Of a stretch of DNA of 64,000 nt, positions 54,993 to 63,984 are shown piece after piece. The position numbers were made by a program, and so were the translations under genes. The notes below the pieces were generated by a model that ran no database searches, was not told the origin of the DNA, and worked only from the letters and a program-made list of their open reading frames with translations. Source of the DNA: UMGS621 sp964468815 (GTDB taxonomy: Bacteria > Bacillota > Clostridia > Christensenellales > Borkfalkiaceae); NCBI GenBank assembly GCA_964468815.1, contig CAYXWN010000004.1, forward strand, positions 1 through 64,000. The letters are read 5' to 3'. Every line of letters starts with the position of its first letter. Positions within the stretch are counted from its first letter, which is position 1.

Positions 54993-55543
54993 AAGCGTTT
55001 CTCCTCAAACACCTTTTTCAAGCGTTCCGTCGGAAGTCCCATGACGTTCGTCAAACTTCCCGTGACGCCCTCCACGGGCGTATCCGGATCTTGTACGCCG
55101 TAAGCCCCCGCCTTATCCATCGGTGCGCCCGTAGCGATATAAGAAGCGATCTCCTCCGCCGTCAGTTTGCGAAACTTCACCGCGGAACGGACCGCCTCGA
55201 AAACAGGCTCTCCTGCCCCTAACAAGCAATACCCGGTCCAAACGTCGTGAACGTTCCCCGAAAGCGTTGCGAGCATTTCCGCCGCTTCCGCCTCCGAACG
55301 GGGCTTGCCGAAAATCCTTCCGTTAAAACATACGACGGTATCGATGCCCAAAACCGTGCCGCCGTGCTTTTGATACACGTCCTCCGCCTTTTGTCGCGCA
55401 AGCGAAACCACCAAACGGTCGGGCGAAAGAGAGGGATCGACCACCTCTTCGATTTCGGACGGGATCTGTCTGAACGGACACCCCATACGGGTAAGCAAAT
55501 CTCTTCGTCTCGGCGATTGACTCGCCAATATCAATTCTGTCAT
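54983..55543 (-). CDS. maf: Maf nucleotide pyrophosphatase
   Basis: Hydrolyses modified nucleoside triphosphates such as dTTP/UTP analogues, and is linked to septum control in Bacillus. Length 186 residues. The signature LASQSPRRRDLL (6-17) with its catalytic Ser and two Arg is intact, followed by ARQKAEDV and the VLGIDTVV motif with its Asp. It lies between ppx and mreB in one operon, a common maf-mreB pairing. Confidence 0.95.
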   Translation of the reverse strand: MTELILASQSPRRRDLLTRMGCPFRQIPSEIEEVVDPSLSPDRLVVSLARQKAEDVYQKHGGTVLGIDTVVCFNGRIFGKPRSEAEAAEMLATLSGNVHDVWTGYCLLGAGEPVFEAVRSAVKFRKLTAEEIASYIATGAPMDKAGAYGVQDPDTPVEGVTGSLTNVMGLPTERLKKVFEEKRLWE

Positions 55544-55574
55544 TTACCGAAAGACGCCGCGTTACCGCGTTTCC

Positions 55575-57089
55575 TTATAATATTTCAAGATTCTTCTTGA
55601 ATACCTTTCTGAAATCGCCGCCGATATTGAGCGCGGAATTGATTTCAAGAGCGGCGTCGCCCTCGACCTCGGTCTTCATGATGACCGAATCGCCCAAGAT
55701 ATCGCAATTGATTCCCTTAACAACGCCGGCCATACTCCGATCCAAAGCGTCCGCAATCCGCAACATCGTGCCCATTTTGCGTACCGCCTCTAAATCTTCG
55801 TCCGTGACGAGATCCTTGTATTTCTGCCACTCGGCGAGATTCACGTCCTCTAAACTGTTGTTCGCCGCGACAAAGGACGCCAAAACGAGATCGCGATGGG
55901 ATAACCCGTTGATTTCCGAATTCAAAATTACGTAACCGCTGTTGTTTTCATATCCGTAATAGCGAACGCGCGTGCCGACGTCGTGCAACGTCGCCGCAAC
56001 TTTCAAAATTTTCAAATGCTGACGAGGGAACTTGTGCAACACTCTCAATTGTTTGAACAACTGAACGGACAAATTCACCACTTGATCGGTATGTGCCTTG
56101 TTGCATTGGAAGAACTGCGTCAACGTATTGAGCGAGAATCCCAACACGTCCGTGATCGGCTTATCCACCGTTCCCGGAACGGCGTAATTAAAGATCAAGC
56201 CCGTACGAACGCCTGCCGCGCTGATGACGATATTACCCAATTCCATGTACTTCTTGAACGCGTTGATCGCCGCAAGCGCGCTCGGCAAAATATCCGCTCT
56301 GCCCGAAGAAATTCCGCGAATCTTCTTCTTTTTATCCAGATCCAAACTCTTTAACAAATTATAAGTATGATTGAAATCCGCATCGTGTACCACGTAATTG
56401 TGGATCATGCGAACGGGATATTTTCTCATAATCTTGGAAATACGGCAAATGTTACGGAAAGAACCGCCGACGCCGATTAACTGTACTTCGGGATCGACGG
56501 TCTTTAACCAAGGAATTTGCGAAAGTTGCTCGGTGAAAAACTCTTCCACCTTTTGCGCCTGTTCCTCCGTCGTTAACCCGTCGTTCGCAAACAGTTCGGT
56601 CAACGTGATCGAACCGAACGGCAACGTTTCGTGCGCCAACAGATTTCTGCGGTTGTAATAGACGATCTTCGTGCTGCCGCCGCCGATCTCCAAAATCAAC
56701 CCCTTGGGAATATCCATCGTGTTGATAACGCCCTTGTAGACGTACATCGCCTCTTCTTCCGCGCTCAATACGCGAAATTTAATTCCGCAAGTCGCGGCAA
56801 CCTCGTCCAAAAAGCTGCGTTGATTTTTCGCATGGCGAACCGCCGCCGTCGCAACCGCGATGGTTTTCTCGATACCGTACGAATCGCAAAGTTTGCGGAA
56901 CATCTTCAAAGTACGAATGGTTTCCTGAATCCGCGCGGGCTTCAAAAATCCGTCGCGCTCCATTCCCTCGCCAAGACGCGGCATCTCTTTCAACTGGTCA
57001 AGGACGATAAAATGACCGTCTTCCAATATTTGAATAATCAAGAGTCTCGCCGTATTAGACCCGAGATCAATAATTGCTATTTTTTCCAA
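55575..57089 (-). CDS. Ppx/GppA-type phosphatase with HD domain
   Basis: Exopolyphosphatase or guanosine pentaphosphate phosphatase of about 504 residues. N-terminal ASKHA motifs include AIIDLGSNTARLLI, EEEAMYVYKGV with the catalytic Glu, and LEIGGGSTKIV. The C-terminal 200 residues hold an HD-type domain (AATLHDVGTRVRYYG). It degrades polyphosphate or (p)ppGpp-type nucleotides. Two starts are possible: GTG at 57098 lies inside the ribosome binding site, while TTG at 57089 follows AGGTGAGG at a good distance and was chosen. Confidence 0.92.
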   Translation of the reverse strand: MEKIAIIDLGSNTARLLIIQILEDGHFIVLDQLKEMPRLGEGMERDGFLKPARIQETIRTLKMFRKLCDSYGIEKTIAVATAAVRHAKNQRSFLDEVAATCGIKFRVLSAEEEAMYVYKGVINTMDIPKGLILEIGGGSTKIVYYNRRNLLAHETLPFGSITLTELFANDGLTTEEQAQKVEEFFTEQLSQIPWLKTVDPEVQLIGVGGSFRNICRISKIMRKYPVRMIHNYVVHDADFNHTYNLLKSLDLDKKKKIRGISSGRADILPSALAAINAFKKYMELGNIVISAAGVRTGLIFNYAVPGTVDKPITDVLGFSLNTLTQFFQCNKAHTDQVVNLSVQLFKQLRVLHKFPRQHLKILKVAATLHDVGTRVRYYGYENNSGYVILNSEINGLSHRDLVLASFVAANNSLEDVNLAEWQKYKDLVTDEDLEAVRKMGTMLRIADALDRSMAGVVKGINCDILGDSVIMKTEVEGDAALEINSALNIGGDFRKVFKKNLEIL

Positions 57090-57198
57090 CTTCCTCACCT
57101 TTTAAATTGATTTTTTCTTAAATTATACCACAAGATATTGTGTTTGTGAATACCTTTTTCCAATTTTTGTGCAAATTTTTGTAAACTTTTTTTTAACA

Positions 57199-57243
57199 TA
57201 AAAACACCCCCTCAAAAACCTTTTTAAAAGGGGGGGTTTTTCT
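57199..57243 (-). terminator. Terminator after the TSUP genes
   Basis: Minus strand ACCCCCC ... GGGGGTG with a long AT-rich loop and TTTTT after it, about 100 bases past the stop of the second TSUP gene. The stem has one mismatch. Confidence 0.65.
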
Positions 57244-57344
57244 TAAAAATGAAATAAATAATCGGAAGAATTTACAAAACAAAGATAACGTTTTTCATTT
57301 TTCACAAAAAAATTCAACATTTTACGTTTGGGCATTTTGCACAA

Positions 57345-57743
57345 TCAAATTTTTTCGTTTTTCTCTTCGTCCGCGTTTTTCGTTCGCTTTAAGCCCGTTA
57401 CGACTTGAAATGCGGAAAGTGCGATCAGAAAGCCCCCGAACAGCCGTTTCAGCAAATCGCCCTCGATAAAGGAAGCGACGAAACTTCCCCCCGCGCTAAG
57501 CAAAACCGCCGGCACGATTAAATACAGTAATCCCTTAAATTCGATCAATCCGTTTTTGCAATGAATGATGATCGCGACCACCGCCATCGGCAAAAAAGCA
57601 ATGAGATTCACCGCTTGCGCCGTATGCTGCTCCACCGCGTAAAAAATACTCAACAGCGGAATCAAAACCGTTCCGCCGCCCATGCCCATGCCGCCGAGTA
57701 TTCCGCCGAACACTCCGGCGATCGCGTACCAAAGATACTCCAT
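57345..57743 (-). CDS. TauE/SafE (TSUP) half-carrier, subunit 2
   Basis: Membrane protein of 132 residues with four segments. The N-terminal GVFGGILGGMGMGGGTVLIP is the TSUP signature. A classical TSUP carrier has two such halves in about 250 residues; here each half is a separate gene. TSUP carriers move sulfite, sulfonates or other organosulfur anions across the membrane. AGAGGTGA precedes the ATG. It follows its partner by 34 bases. Confidence 0.85.
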   Translation of the reverse strand: MEYLWYAIAGVFGGILGGMGMGGGTVLIPLLSIFYAVEQHTAQAVNLIAFLPMAVVAIIIHCKNGLIEFKGLLYLIVPAVLLSAGGSFVASFIEGDLLKRLFGGFLIALSAFQVVTGLKRTKNADEEKNEKI

Positions 57744-57777
57744 TTTATCACCTCTCCGTCAAACGCTCTTTCCGTTC

Positions 57778-58143
57778 TCAAAAGAACAACATCTTCGCTC
57801 CGGCAGCCGCCATCACGATTGCGAAAATCACGACCACCCATTTGGGCGGCAACTTTTTCAGCAAAAAAGCCCCTACGACGCCGCCTGCCAGCACGCCTGC
57901 CGTTACTGGGATTCCGACCTTGCAATCGAAATTTCCGAAAATCACGTATAGGATTCCGCTCATCAAAGAAATCGGCAGAATAACGGCGATCGCCGTCGCG
58001 TGCGCGACTTTCGGATTCTTTTTCAGCAGAGAAACCAACAGAGGAACAACCAACATTCCGCCGCCCCCGCCGAAAATTCCGTTGACGAGCCCGACGAAAG
58101 CACCCGACGCAAGCATCAGTAAATTTCCTTTTTTTCCGTTCAT
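57778..58143 (-). CDS. TauE/SafE (TSUP) half-carrier, subunit 1
   Basis: Membrane protein of 121 residues with four segments and the signature GAFVGLVNGIFGGGGGMLVVP (14-34). It is homologous to the second half at 57345 and probably forms a heterodimer with it. The ribosome binding site is weak (AAACTTAAATGAT before ATG). Its promoter overlaps that of the divergent surface-protein gene. Confidence 0.85.
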   Translation of the reverse strand: MNGKKGNLLMLASGAFVGLVNGIFGGGGGMLVVPLLVSLLKKNPKVAHATAIAVILPISLMSGILYVIFGNFDCKVGIPVTAGVLAGGVVGAFLLKKLPPKWVVVIFAIVMAAAGAKMLFF

Positions 58144-58220
58144 ATCATTTAAGTTTTTGCAATTTTACGAAAAGTATCGAATTTTTTTCGCAAAAATCGG
58201 GAAAAAACCGCTCGAATAAA

Positions 58221-58249
58221 TTGCTTTTTCCCCTTAAATATTATATACT
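58221..58249 (+). promoter_or_regulatory. Promoter of the 1026-residue surface protein
   Basis: TTGCTT (58221-58226), 17-base spacer, TATACT (58244-58249), 39 bases before the ATG. Confidence 0.6.
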
Positions 58250-58266
58250 ATCTTTACATGTTTCAA
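58238..58266 (-). promoter_or_regulatory. Promoter of the TSUP genes
   Basis: Minus strand TTGAAA (58266-58261), 17-base spacer, TAATAT (58243-58238). It overlaps the plus-strand promoter, so both cannot be occupied by polymerase at once. Confidence 0.5.
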
Positions 58267-58288
58267 AAAACTTATAAAAAGGTGAACT

Positions 58289-61200
58289 ATGACAGGAACA
58301 AAACAGACAAAACGAGCCGGCTTTAAGGCAATCTTCTCTCTGATCACTGCGCTTTTATTGTGCTTCGTGATGGCGTTCGGTCTTGCGTGTAACAGCGAAG
58401 AACCGAAAGAGGACAAAACGACTTACACGAAAAGCGAAACGGACGAACAGACCATTGCAAACGGTAACTTCGAATTCAAGACGGCAGACTCCAAGCCGAC
58501 CAGCTTCCCCATTTATACGAGCATCAGCTGGACGAAAGCGACGGACAACGCGTCTTCATCCGCAGTTAACTCCGGCATCGTCGATACGGACGACTTCGAC
58601 ACTTGGTTCGACAATCTTTACGCCGATACCGATTTCGTGAAATACCTCAAACGCAATTACGCAGACGCCGTTGAAGCATTGGGTGAAAACCCCTCGGACG
58701 CCGACGTTAAGAGCGCTTTGAAAACCGCTTTCGGTAATCCGGGCGTCAACGAGACGCACGGCGAAGACGGCGAAACCAAGATCCTCATGATCAACAACTA
58801 CGTGGATTCTTTCCCCGGCTACGGCACGGCGCAGAAATTCACGAGCACCACTTCGCTCACGTTGGACAAAAACGCTTACGGCAAACTCTCCGTTTGGGTT
58901 AAGACGCAAAATATCAACACCAACCTCGCCGATTCGGACGAGTACGGCGCGAATATTCGCATCGTAAACACCCTCGCGGGCGTTACGCAGGCGGAATACC
59001 AAATTAAAGGAATCCGCAACGCGGAATGGACGCAATATTCCGTTTACGTGAAAGGGAACGATTTCGCGACGGCGACCTTAAAGGTTGTGCTCGGACTCGG
59101 TTTCGGATCGGGTACTTCCAACGTGGAAAACAACGTTGAAGGCACGGCTTATTTCGACGACGTGGTTTACGAAGAAATCACCGAGGAAGCGTACCTCGCC
59201 GCTACGGCGGACGCAACCGTTTCCGCGATCTCTCCCGAATCGCAATCCTCTTCGGATACGCTTGCCGTTTCCGCAGGAGATAAGACGACTTTCGGTTACG
59301 ACATGAATACCGCGTTCTTCTTCCAAAACGCAAACGTAACGGCGAACGGCGCTTACGTCGTTTCTCCTCAGGGCGTTTCGGGCGGAAGATACGATACGGA
59401 CAACAAGTCCAAGGTAACCGTCGGAACGGTTCAATCTCTCGTTGAAAATTACAACGACCTCTCCTTTATGGACGCGAGCGCGAAAGCCGTTCAAATCTAT
59501 GCGGAGTACGCCAGCTACGAAGTCAGCCTCGGAAAAATCTCCGTCGCTCCGAACAGTTATCACGTAATCAGTTTCTATCTGAAAACCGAACTTGCGTTCG
59601 ACACGACGGGACTTTCTTTCTACGTGATCGACGAGGACGGCAACACGGGCGCGAATAACGTAACGAATACCGTTTTAAGTTCCGTCGTTACCGAAAAGGT
59701 GGACGAATCCCTTACCCCGGACGACGATAATTACGACGCGTTCCGCGGTTGGAAACGTTACACCGTCGTATTGAAGAACAACTTCGTCGAAGGCGACAGA
59801 ACGTGCGAACTCATTTTGAATCTCGGACCGACCGACGCAAACGAAACCAATAAAAACCTCTTCGCACTCGGCACGGTAACGCTTGCAAACTTCTTGGAAG
59901 CGACGGGTACGATCCCCTCTGTCGACGAAAAGGATTACAAAGAATACACCGCGCAAGATCATCTTTATTCCATGATTAGCGGCGCGACGGACAGTTCGAC
60001 CGTATTCTCCTACGCGTTGTACGCAAGTTATACCGAAGATTACAGCGACAGCGAGGACGAGCCCTCTTATAAAATGACCATCGCCCCCAGCAACGAGGGC
60101 GTAGAAACGACACGTCCAGCAGCACCCGACGGATTCATCGGCGTGACCGGCGGCAGCGTATACGTCGACACCGACGAGAACGCACCTGCTTCTTCCGTCA
60201 ACAAAAACGCAAACGCAGGTATCATCAATACCAAATATTTAGATAATTACACCGATTTCGTCGGAATCAAGGATTGCTTCGATACGGACGACAAGTTACA
60301 GCCTTTAATGATTTACAATCAAACCGCAGGCTCTTACGGATATCTTTCGGACAACAGCACGTTGAGCAAAGATTCCTTTACGGTTATCACCGTTCGCGTT
60401 AAGGTTACGGGCGACGCAACCGCATACGTTTACGTCGTCGATACGGCGATTGATTCGGAAAACCGCACGAAAGTTCTCACGCAATACGACAATGCGGATC
60501 GCGCACTTGCCGTTGCCGTAAAAGCGGACATGATGGATTCCGACGGTTGGGCAACCGTAAGCATTTACCTCTCCGCCGGAAAAGACGCGATCCAATACCG
60601 CGTCGAGTTGTGGAACGGCTCTCGCGACAACATGGTCGAAAGCAAGGGTTACGTATTCTTCGACAATTATTCAATCTCGTCCAGCAGCGAAAGCGCATTT
60701 ACTTCCGCGTTGGATACGGCGAATAACGAAGGTTATATCGAAGACACGAACTTCAAAAAGCACACCACAGTCTTGACCGACGAGGAAAAAGAGTATAACG
60801 AAAAATACTTGAAAGATCACGACGAAGCGTACTTCAAGCCCAGAACGGACGTCGTTTGGGCGCAAACGACAGACGTCGTTGACGGTCACCTCTATCTCTT
60901 CACGAGAAACGACACGTTGAACCGCTCCGCATCCACCATTCCTTCGGACAGCGACGACAGCGAAGAAGAAACGGGTTCGGGTTGCCAAGACGTCGATCAA
61001 TCCACGTTGTGGATCTCCCTCTCCTCTCTCATTCTCGCGGTTGCGTTGGTTGTAGCGATCATCGCGTTGATCGTCAAGAGAGTTCGCATTAAGCGTCAAA
61101 AGAACCAAAACGACGCCAAGGCGCACTACAACGTCAAGAGCAGAAACAAGACGCAGGAAACCATTTCGCAAAAGAAGAGCGCGAAAGTCGTAAAGGAAGT

Positions 61201-61369
61201 TCCGGAAGAAACCACGACGGAAGAACCCGAAACGGAAACCGAAACCGAAGAATATCAGTACGGCGAAGTTTTGGAAGACTTTGACGACAGCGTTTCCGAA
61301 ACACCCGTCGCGGAAAGCGCAACAGAAGAAACGCCTGCTACGGAAAGCGAATCGGATAAAACGGAATAA
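58289..61369 (+). CDS. Large surface lipoprotein with C-terminal membrane span and acidic tail
   Basis: Protein of 1026 residues that I cannot assign to a named family. The N-terminus is a lipoprotein signal (FGLAC, Cys34). The long outer part is Thr/Ser/Asp-rich and built of three or four jelly-roll-like modules with segments such as YGKLSVWVKTQ, ANGAYVVSPQGVSGGRY and SYHVISFYLKTE, typical of carbohydrate-binding folds. Near the C-terminus come GSGCQ (Cys899), a 24-residue membrane span (about 906-929), a basic cluster KRVRIKRQKN and a 90-residue Glu/Thr-rich tail. Two anchors in one protein is unusual. AAGGTGA precedes the ATG; it is monocistronic with its own terminator. Confidence 0.82.
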   Translation: MTGTKQTKRAGFKAIFSLITALLLCFVMAFGLACNSEEPKEDKTTYTKSETDEQTIANGNFEFKTADSKPTSFPIYTSISWTKATDNASSSAVNSGIVDTDDFDTWFDNLYADTDFVKYLKRNYADAVEALGENPSDADVKSALKTAFGNPGVNETHGEDGETKILMINNYVDSFPGYGTAQKFTSTTSLTLDKNAYGKLSVWVKTQNINTNLADSDEYGANIRIVNTLAGVTQAEYQIKGIRNAEWTQYSVYVKGNDFATATLKVVLGLGFGSGTSNVENNVEGTAYFDDVVYEEITEEAYLAATADATVSAISPESQSSSDTLAVSAGDKTTFGYDMNTAFFFQNANVTANGAYVVSPQGVSGGRYDTDNKSKVTVGTVQSLVENYNDLSFMDASAKAVQIYAEYASYEVSLGKISVAPNSYHVISFYLKTELAFDTTGLSFYVIDEDGNTGANNVTNTVLSSVVTEKVDESLTPDDDNYDAFRGWKRYTVVLKNNFVEGDRTCELILNLGPTDANETNKNLFALGTVTLANFLEATGTIPSVDEKDYKEYTAQDHLYSMISGATDSSTVFSYALYASYTEDYSDSEDEPSYKMTIAPSNEGVETTRPAAPDGFIGVTGGSVYVDTDENAPASSVNKNANAGIINTKYLDNYTDFVGIKDCFDTDDKLQPLMIYNQTAGSYGYLSDNSTLSKDSFTVITVRVKVTGDATAYVYVVDTAIDSENRTKVLTQYDNADRALAVAVKADMMDSDGWATVSIYLSAGKDAIQYRVELWNGSRDNMVESKGYVFFDNYSISSSSESAFTSALDTANNEGYIEDTNFKKHTTVLTDEEKEYNEKYLKDHDEAYFKPRTDVVWAQTTDVVDGHLYLFTRNDTLNRSASTIPSDSDDSEEETGSGCQDVDQSTLWISLSSLILAVALVVAIIALIVKRVRIKRQKNQNDAKAHYNVKSRNKTQETISQKKSAKVVKEVPEETTTEEPETETETEEYQYGEVLEDFDDSVSETPVAESATEETPATESESDKTE

Positions 61370-61380
61370 TTCTTAAAATC

Positions 61381-61409
61381 AAGTGCGGAAGCAATCGGCT
61401 TCCGCACTT
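61381..61409 (+). terminator. Terminator after the surface protein gene
   Basis: AAGTGCGGAAGC / GCTTCCGCACTT, 12 bp, five-base loop, then TTTTT. Confidence 0.92.
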
Positions 61410-61537
61410 TTTTATGCAATCGAACAGAACCGCTTACCGATACGAACGTGCTTTCCCTACCGATATTTTTATGAAAGATTCCTTGCTATTATATATAATG
61501 TTATATAAAGCGGCGAATTGCGATCCCGAAAGAGCGA

Positions 61538-61568
61538 AAAACGGACGGTGAATTTTTCCGTCCGTTTT
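61538..61568 (+). other. Hairpin in the murG leader
   Basis: AAAACGGACGG / CCGTCCGTTTT, 11 bp, nine-base loop, 15 bases before the murG ATG. It might attenuate or shield translation; the U tract is inside the stem only. Confidence 0.5.
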
Positions 61569-61583
61569 GCATATAAATAAGGT

Positions 61584-62639
61584 ATGCGTACAATCGTATT
61601 GACGGGAGGCGGCACGGCGGGGCACTGTATTCCCAACGTCGCGCTTCTCCCCTATCTGAAAAACAACTTTGACCGAATCTGTTATATCGGAACGAAAAAC
61701 GGAATCGAAAAAACAATCGTCGAACAAGAAAAGATTCCCTATTACGGCGTAACCGCGGCAAAACTCGTGCGAAAATTTACAGTCAAGAATTGCGTTCTTC
61801 CCTTTCGCGTATATAAGGGCTACCGCGAATGTAAGGAAATCTTAAAGGAACTCGATCCTGCCATCGTCTTTTCCAAGGGCGGATACGCGGCGTTTCCCGT
61901 CGTGCTTGCCGCTCATCGGTTAAATATTCCCGTTATCGCGCACGAGAGCGACTTTTCTGTAGGGCTTGCCAACCGCATGGCGGCGCGATATACGTTATTA
62001 ACGCTGACAAGTTTTCCCGAAACCGCGTTGTCCTTAAAAAACGGACGCTACGTCGGCTCACCTGTTCGCAAAACCCTTTTGACCGGAGAGAGAGAACGCG
62101 CGCTCGCACGCTGCGGATTTTCGGGGGATAAACCCGTTTTGTCGGTTATCGGCGGAAGTCAGGGCAGTACCGCCGTCAATGCCGCTCTGCGCGCCGCTCT
62201 TCCCAAATTGCTAACGCAATTCGATATTCTCCATTTGACGGGAAAGGGAAACGCGAACGCACAACTTTCTTCCGAACACTATTGCCAAATCGAATTTACG
62301 AACGACATGGCGGACGTATTTGCCATTACGGACGTTGCGGTTTCCCGTGCCGGCGCAAACACGATCGCGGAACTTCTCGCGCTGAAAATTCCTGCCGTAC
62401 TGATCCCCTTGCCAAAAGGAAACAGTCGCGGCGACCAAGTGGAAAACGCGAAATACTACGCCCAAAAAGGTCTTGTCACCCTTCTTCCGCAAGAAAATTT
62501 AACGCCAGAATCGTTGGAAAGCGCGGTCGCGGCGTGCTATGCCGATCGGTTTCATTTTCGCCTCCGCTTAGCGGAAACACCCGTTCGCGACGCAAGCCGC
62601 CAAATCACCAAGATCCTCGCCGATTACGCTAAGCGTTGA
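61584..62639 (+). CDS. murG: UDP-GlcNAc:lipid I GlcNAc transferase
   Basis: Adds GlcNAc to lipid I to make lipid II at the inner face of the membrane. Length 351 residues. The N-terminal loop GGGTAGH (8-14), the second loop SKGGYAAFP (about 97-105), HESD (120-123), the third loop SVIGGSQGS and SRAGANTIAEL are intact. The ribosome binding site is poor (AAGG only one base before the ATG), although the start is fixed by the family N-terminus. It lies apart from other mur or fts genes. Confidence 0.95.
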   Translation: MRTIVLTGGGTAGHCIPNVALLPYLKNNFDRICYIGTKNGIEKTIVEQEKIPYYGVTAAKLVRKFTVKNCVLPFRVYKGYRECKEILKELDPAIVFSKGGYAAFPVVLAAHRLNIPVIAHESDFSVGLANRMAARYTLLTLTSFPETALSLKNGRYVGSPVRKTLLTGERERALARCGFSGDKPVLSVIGGSQGSTAVNAALRAALPKLLTQFDILHLTGKGNANAQLSSEHYCQIEFTNDMADVFAITDVAVSRAGANTIAELLALKIPAVLIPLPKGNSRGDQVENAKYYAQKGLVTLLPQENLTPESLESAVAACYADRFHFRLRLAETPVRDASRQITKILADYAKR

Positions 62640-62892
62640 CGACAGCGCGTTCTCTGAGCAGACGCTCCGCTTTCGCGCGCTTGCGCTCATACGTATTCAA
62701 CCCCTCGCAATCCGCGAACAACGACAATACGTCGAACTGTTCCGAACAAGCCCCTACGGGGATTCGCCCCTCGGTTTTTGCCGAGGGCTTTTTTATAAGC
62801 GTTTTCTCCGTTTGCATATCGCGTTCCGATGCGTATGCTTGTGCAGACGTGTCCTTTTTCTCGAAAAACGTACGAATCATCCAATCAATCAT
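62629..62892 (-). CDS. Possible small protein of unknown function
   Basis: Open frame of 87 residues (start MIDWMIRTFFEKKDTS, end RKRAKAERLLRERAVVNA), with an amphipathic start and a basic C-terminus. AAGGAGAAG before the ATG is a fair ribosome binding site. Against it, the frame overlaps the murG end by 11 bases and contains the murG terminator hairpin. No family is recognised. Confidence 0.45.
   Translation of the reverse strand: MIDWMIRTFFEKKDTSAQAYASERDMQTEKTLIKKPSAKTEGRIPVGACSEQFDVLSLFADCEGLNTYERKRAKAERLLRERAVVNA
62767..62796 (+). terminator. Terminator after murG
   Basis: CCCTCGG / CCGAGGG, 7 bp (8 with a G-C pair at the base), TTTTTG loop, then CTTTTTTAT on the plus strand, about 130 bases past the murG stop. 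Confidence 0.8.
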
Positions 62893-62932
62893 CTTTTTCT
62901 TCTCCTTTCCACTCTATCATATCCAATAATTA

Positions 62933-62948
62933 TGACAAATGTCTGTCA
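62933..62948. promoter_or_regulatory. Inverted repeat upstream of the WYL regulator
   Basis: TGACA-AATGTC-TGTCA in the gap between the WYL gene and the divergent small open frame. The outer arms are perfect and the inner GACA/TGTC repeat overlaps them. It may be the regulator's own operator. Confidence 0.45.
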
Positions 62949-62973
62949 CAATTAAAAAACTTTTCTTAAACTC

Positions 62974-63002
62974 TTGCAATTTTTTCGGAAATATACTATG
63001 AT
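62974..63002 (+). promoter_or_regulatory. WYL regulator promoter
   Basis: TTGCAA (62974-62979), 17-base spacer, TATGAT (62997-63002), 20 bases before the ATG. Confidence 0.65.
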
Positions 63003-63021
63003 AGAAATATGAGGACAAGCC

Positions 63022-63957
63022 ATGAAATATGAAATACTGCTTCAAATTTTTTTTGAACTGACCGCCAAGCGCAGCGTTTCCACCACCGCTCTCGCCCGAA
63101 AATACAACGTCACGCGCAGAACGATTTTCCGCTATATGGAAACGTTGGAACAAGCAGGCGTCCCTCTCTATTCCAGACGCGGAAAAGAGGGCGGTTATTC
63201 GATCGTGGATTCTTACCGCCTGAGCGCGGCTTGCTTTACACCGGAAGAATACCGCATGATCATCGACGCGTTGGAGGCATTCCGTCGCGAAGTCGGCGCA
63301 AAACCGTTAGACAGCGCACTGAATAAGATCAAGAGCGCGGAACGCGGCAGCGCGGAACTGCAATTAAAGAGCGATCGGTTGATCATCGACGCGTCCCCTT
63401 GGGGAGATTCCGCCGAATACCGCGGCAAGATCGCCGCATTGGAAGAGGCGATCGGAGGTTGTAATACCGTGGAAATCGAATATCACGACCGCAACGGAGC
63501 GATTACTCTCAGAATAGTCGAACCGCACGCGCTCGTTTACAAGCAAGGGCTTTGGTACGTGCTTGCGTTCTGCCGATTGAGAAATCAATTCCGTCTCTTT
63601 AAGATCGGTCGAATCGCCACGGCAAAAATAAACGCCGAGCAATTTCAGCGACGAGATCCGTCCGAAATTCCCCCGTTGTTTACCTCTTGGTACAAAGAAT
63701 CGGACTGCGTAAACGCGGTGTTTGCGGTCGATCGCAGCGTATTGAGCGACGTGGAAGAATGGCTGGGAATCGAAAACGTGCGCGAAACGGAAAACGGAAT
63801 CCGAGCGGAAGCGCGGTTGCCCGTCGGAAAGGGCTTAATCGCCAAAATTCTCGGATTCGGAAAGGGCATAGAAGTTCTGTCTCCGCTCTCTCTTCGGAAA
63901 GAAGTAATCGCGCAACTTACGGAGTTGACAGAACGGTACTCTTCGGCGAATATTTGA
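63022..63957 (+). CDS. WYL-domain transcriptional regulator (YafY type)
   Basis: Regulator of 311 residues. The N-terminal HTH_11 domain is clear (STTALARKYNVTRRTIFRYM, about 20-39, then GVPLYSRRGKEGGYSI). The middle WYL domain carries GLWYVLAFCRLRNQFRLF and its hallmark Arg residues. The C-terminal WCX part covers about 230-311 (LSPLSLRKEVIAQL). Such proteins sense a small ligand or nucleic acid. ATG 63022 has a weak site (GGACA). Confidence 0.92.
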   Translation: MKYEILLQIFFELTAKRSVSTTALARKYNVTRRTIFRYMETLEQAGVPLYSRRGKEGGYSIVDSYRLSAACFTPEEYRMIIDALEAFRREVGAKPLDSALNKIKSAERGSAELQLKSDRLIIDASPWGDSAEYRGKIAALEEAIGGCNTVEIEYHDRNGAITLRIVEPHALVYKQGLWYVLAFCRLRNQFRLFKIGRIATAKINAEQFQRRDPSEIPPLFTSWYKESDCVNAVFAVDRSVLSDVEEWLGIENVRETENGIRAEARLPVGKGLIAKILGFGKGIEVLSPLSLRKEVIAQLTELTERYSSANI

Positions 63958-63984
63958 TCACAAAAAAATAATAGGGTGATTCTA

